Of a stretch of 7,635 bases of DNA, positions 7,207 through 7,635 are shown in pieces. Position 1 is the first letter of the stretch. Every line of letters begins with the position of its first letter. The DNA comes from Deltaproteobacteria bacterium. Its GTDB lineage: Bacteria; Desulfobacterota; Syntrophia; Syntrophales; UBA2210. The DNA is taken from NCBI GenBank assembly GCA_019313735.1, contig JAFDAR010000043.1, forward strand, positions 1-7,635, given 5' to 3'. The translations under genes were made by a program, and so were the position numbers. The notes under the pieces are model-generated. The model did not search any database and was not told where the DNA came from. It saw only the letters and a list, made by a program, of their open reading frames with translations.

Positions 7207-7340
7207 ATGACAAACTGGGGATTAGCAATCAAGATTGCCTGCGGTGGCTTTAGTCTGGTTTTTTTATACTGGTAGTATTGGGCATATCGGCATGGCTGAC
7301 AAAGGTAATTACTGAGAAAATTATCAAGGATAAAAGATAA
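7207..7340 (+). CDS. Sodium-pump decarboxylase gamma subunit (OadG-like), needs a -1 frameshift
   Basis: From ATG 7207 the first frame reads MTNWGLAIKIACGGFSLVFL and stops at TAG 7273 after 22 codons. Stepping back one base in the seven-T run (7259-7265) opens the frame to TAA at 7338-7340, continuing ILVVLGISAWLTKVITEKII then KDKR. The joined 44-residue product has one membrane helix with the GG-F-VFL-L pattern and a basic tail, as in OadG-type gamma subunits that anchor and stabilise Na+-translocating decarboxylases. The beta subunit starts 201 bases downstream on the same strand, which strongly supports the identification. In the 0 frame the site is T TTT TTA, a classic -1 slippery heptamer. 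A lost T (eight would restore the frame) or a sequencing error in the homopolymer is the simpler explanation. Without the shift the protein loses most of its membrane helix. Confidence 0.65.
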
Positions 7341-7412
7341 GGTAAAGACTCAGGTTATTAGGCTGAAGGCTATAGTCTATTAATTTATCCCTGTTATTTT
7401 GAGCACCTTGTC

Positions 7413-7475
7413 TGTCCTTTCGAGGAGAGCTGGTGACGAGAAATCCAGGATTTATCACATTCGTTCGAAATGACA
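7413..7475. repeat. Imperfect inverted repeat of the TGTCNTTTCGA type
   Basis: TGTCCTTTCGA (7413-7423) and the reverse complement of 7465-7475 (TGTCATTTCGA) match at 10 of 11 bases. The centre holds AAATCC-A-GGATTT (7441-7453), so the whole 63 bases can fold as one long imperfect hairpin. The wording (TCATTTCGA, GAGAAATCC) resembles a widespread intergenic repeat. It sits in the 201-base gap between the OadG-like gene and the beta-subunit gene and could separate their expression or protect the messages. Confidence 0.55.
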
Positions 7476-7529
7476 GATTTGTAGAGCGTTTCACGGATTT
7501 CTCAAGAGCAACAGACGACAGTTGCCATT

Positions 7530-7536
7530 GGAGGAG
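7530..7536 (+). promoter_or_regulatory. Ribosome binding site of the beta-subunit gene
   Basis: GGAGGAG, 5 bases before ATG 7542: a strong, well-placed Shine-Dalgarno sequence that fixes the start of the truncated ORF at the window edge. Confidence 0.8.
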
Positions 7537-7541
7537 TAGGA

Positions 7542-7635
7542 ATGTTTGATTTATTAGAAAGCGGTTTTCACCTGTTTTACTGGGGCAATGCCCTGATGAT
7601 CGCCATCGGTCTTGGGTTCATTTACCTTGCGATTG
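7542..7635 (+). CDS. Sodium ion-translocating decarboxylase beta subunit, 5' end only
   Basis: Only 31 codons are inside the window, beginning MFDLLESGFHLFYWGNALMI and ending in a hydrophobic helix (GFIYLAI). This N-terminus is characteristic of the integral-membrane beta subunit of Na+-pumping oxaloacetate, methylmalonyl-CoA or glutaconyl-CoA decarboxylases (OadB/MmdB/GcdB), the subunit that couples decarboxylation to Na+ export. The full protein is usually about 370-430 residues. The small OadG-like gene upstream on the same strand fits the usual complex. Which decarboxylase it serves cannot be told from this fragment. No convincing sigma-70 promoter is seen in the 201-base gap; TATAGT at 7371-7376 has no good -35. 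Confidence 0.85.
   Translation, partial: MFDLLESGFHLFYWGNALMIAIGLGFIYLAI

Noticed and set aside
7265..7270. TATACT as a -10 promoter box for the beta-subunit gene
   Set aside because: No -35 box lies at a suitable distance, and the bases fall inside the reconstructed OadG-like coding sequence.

Overview
The window looks like chromosomal DNA from a Gram-negative anaerobe, most plausibly a Desulfobacterota (deltaproteobacterial) lineage. This is inferred from gene content (an AsmA-family envelope protein, GDP-mannose dehydratase, a sodium-pumping decarboxylase) and from short repeats of the TGGGGTCAGGTCT type; no marker gene fixes the taxonomy.

Layout. Four genes lie on the minus strand and read right to left: gmd (GDP-mannose 4,6-dehydratase, start 6926), an AsmA-family protein (start 5755), a large membrane protein of about 1016 residues with PHP-type phosphoesterase motifs (start about 3754-3748), and a glycerophosphodiester phosphodiesterase whose 3' end lies beyond base 1. 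To the right, on the plus strand, is the start of a sodium-translocating decarboxylase locus: a 44-codon OadG-like gamma subunit (7207-7340) and the first 31 codons of the beta subunit (from 7542). The divergent intergenic region is 6927-7206.

Function. The minus-strand genes have an envelope and phosphodiester theme: gmd supplies GDP-4-keto-6-deoxymannose for surface glycans, AsmA proteins act between inner and outer membranes, and the last two genes both look like phosphoesterases. Whether all four form one transcript is not shown; repeats and hairpins sit in the gaps. The plus-strand pair would form part of a decarboxylase that pumps Na+ across the membrane.

Most interesting points. (1) The OadG-like gene is readable only with a -1 shift at a seven-T run, and the site is a correctly phased T TTT TTA heptamer; it may be an indel, a sequencing error or real slippage. 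(2) The large unnamed protein carries all the expected PHP motifs spread over about 370 residues, fused to a multi-pass membrane region. (3) A 94-bp palindrome with perfect 31-bp arms sits just upstream of that gene, and a 14-base copy of its end supplies the ATG of the downstream phosphodiesterase gene.
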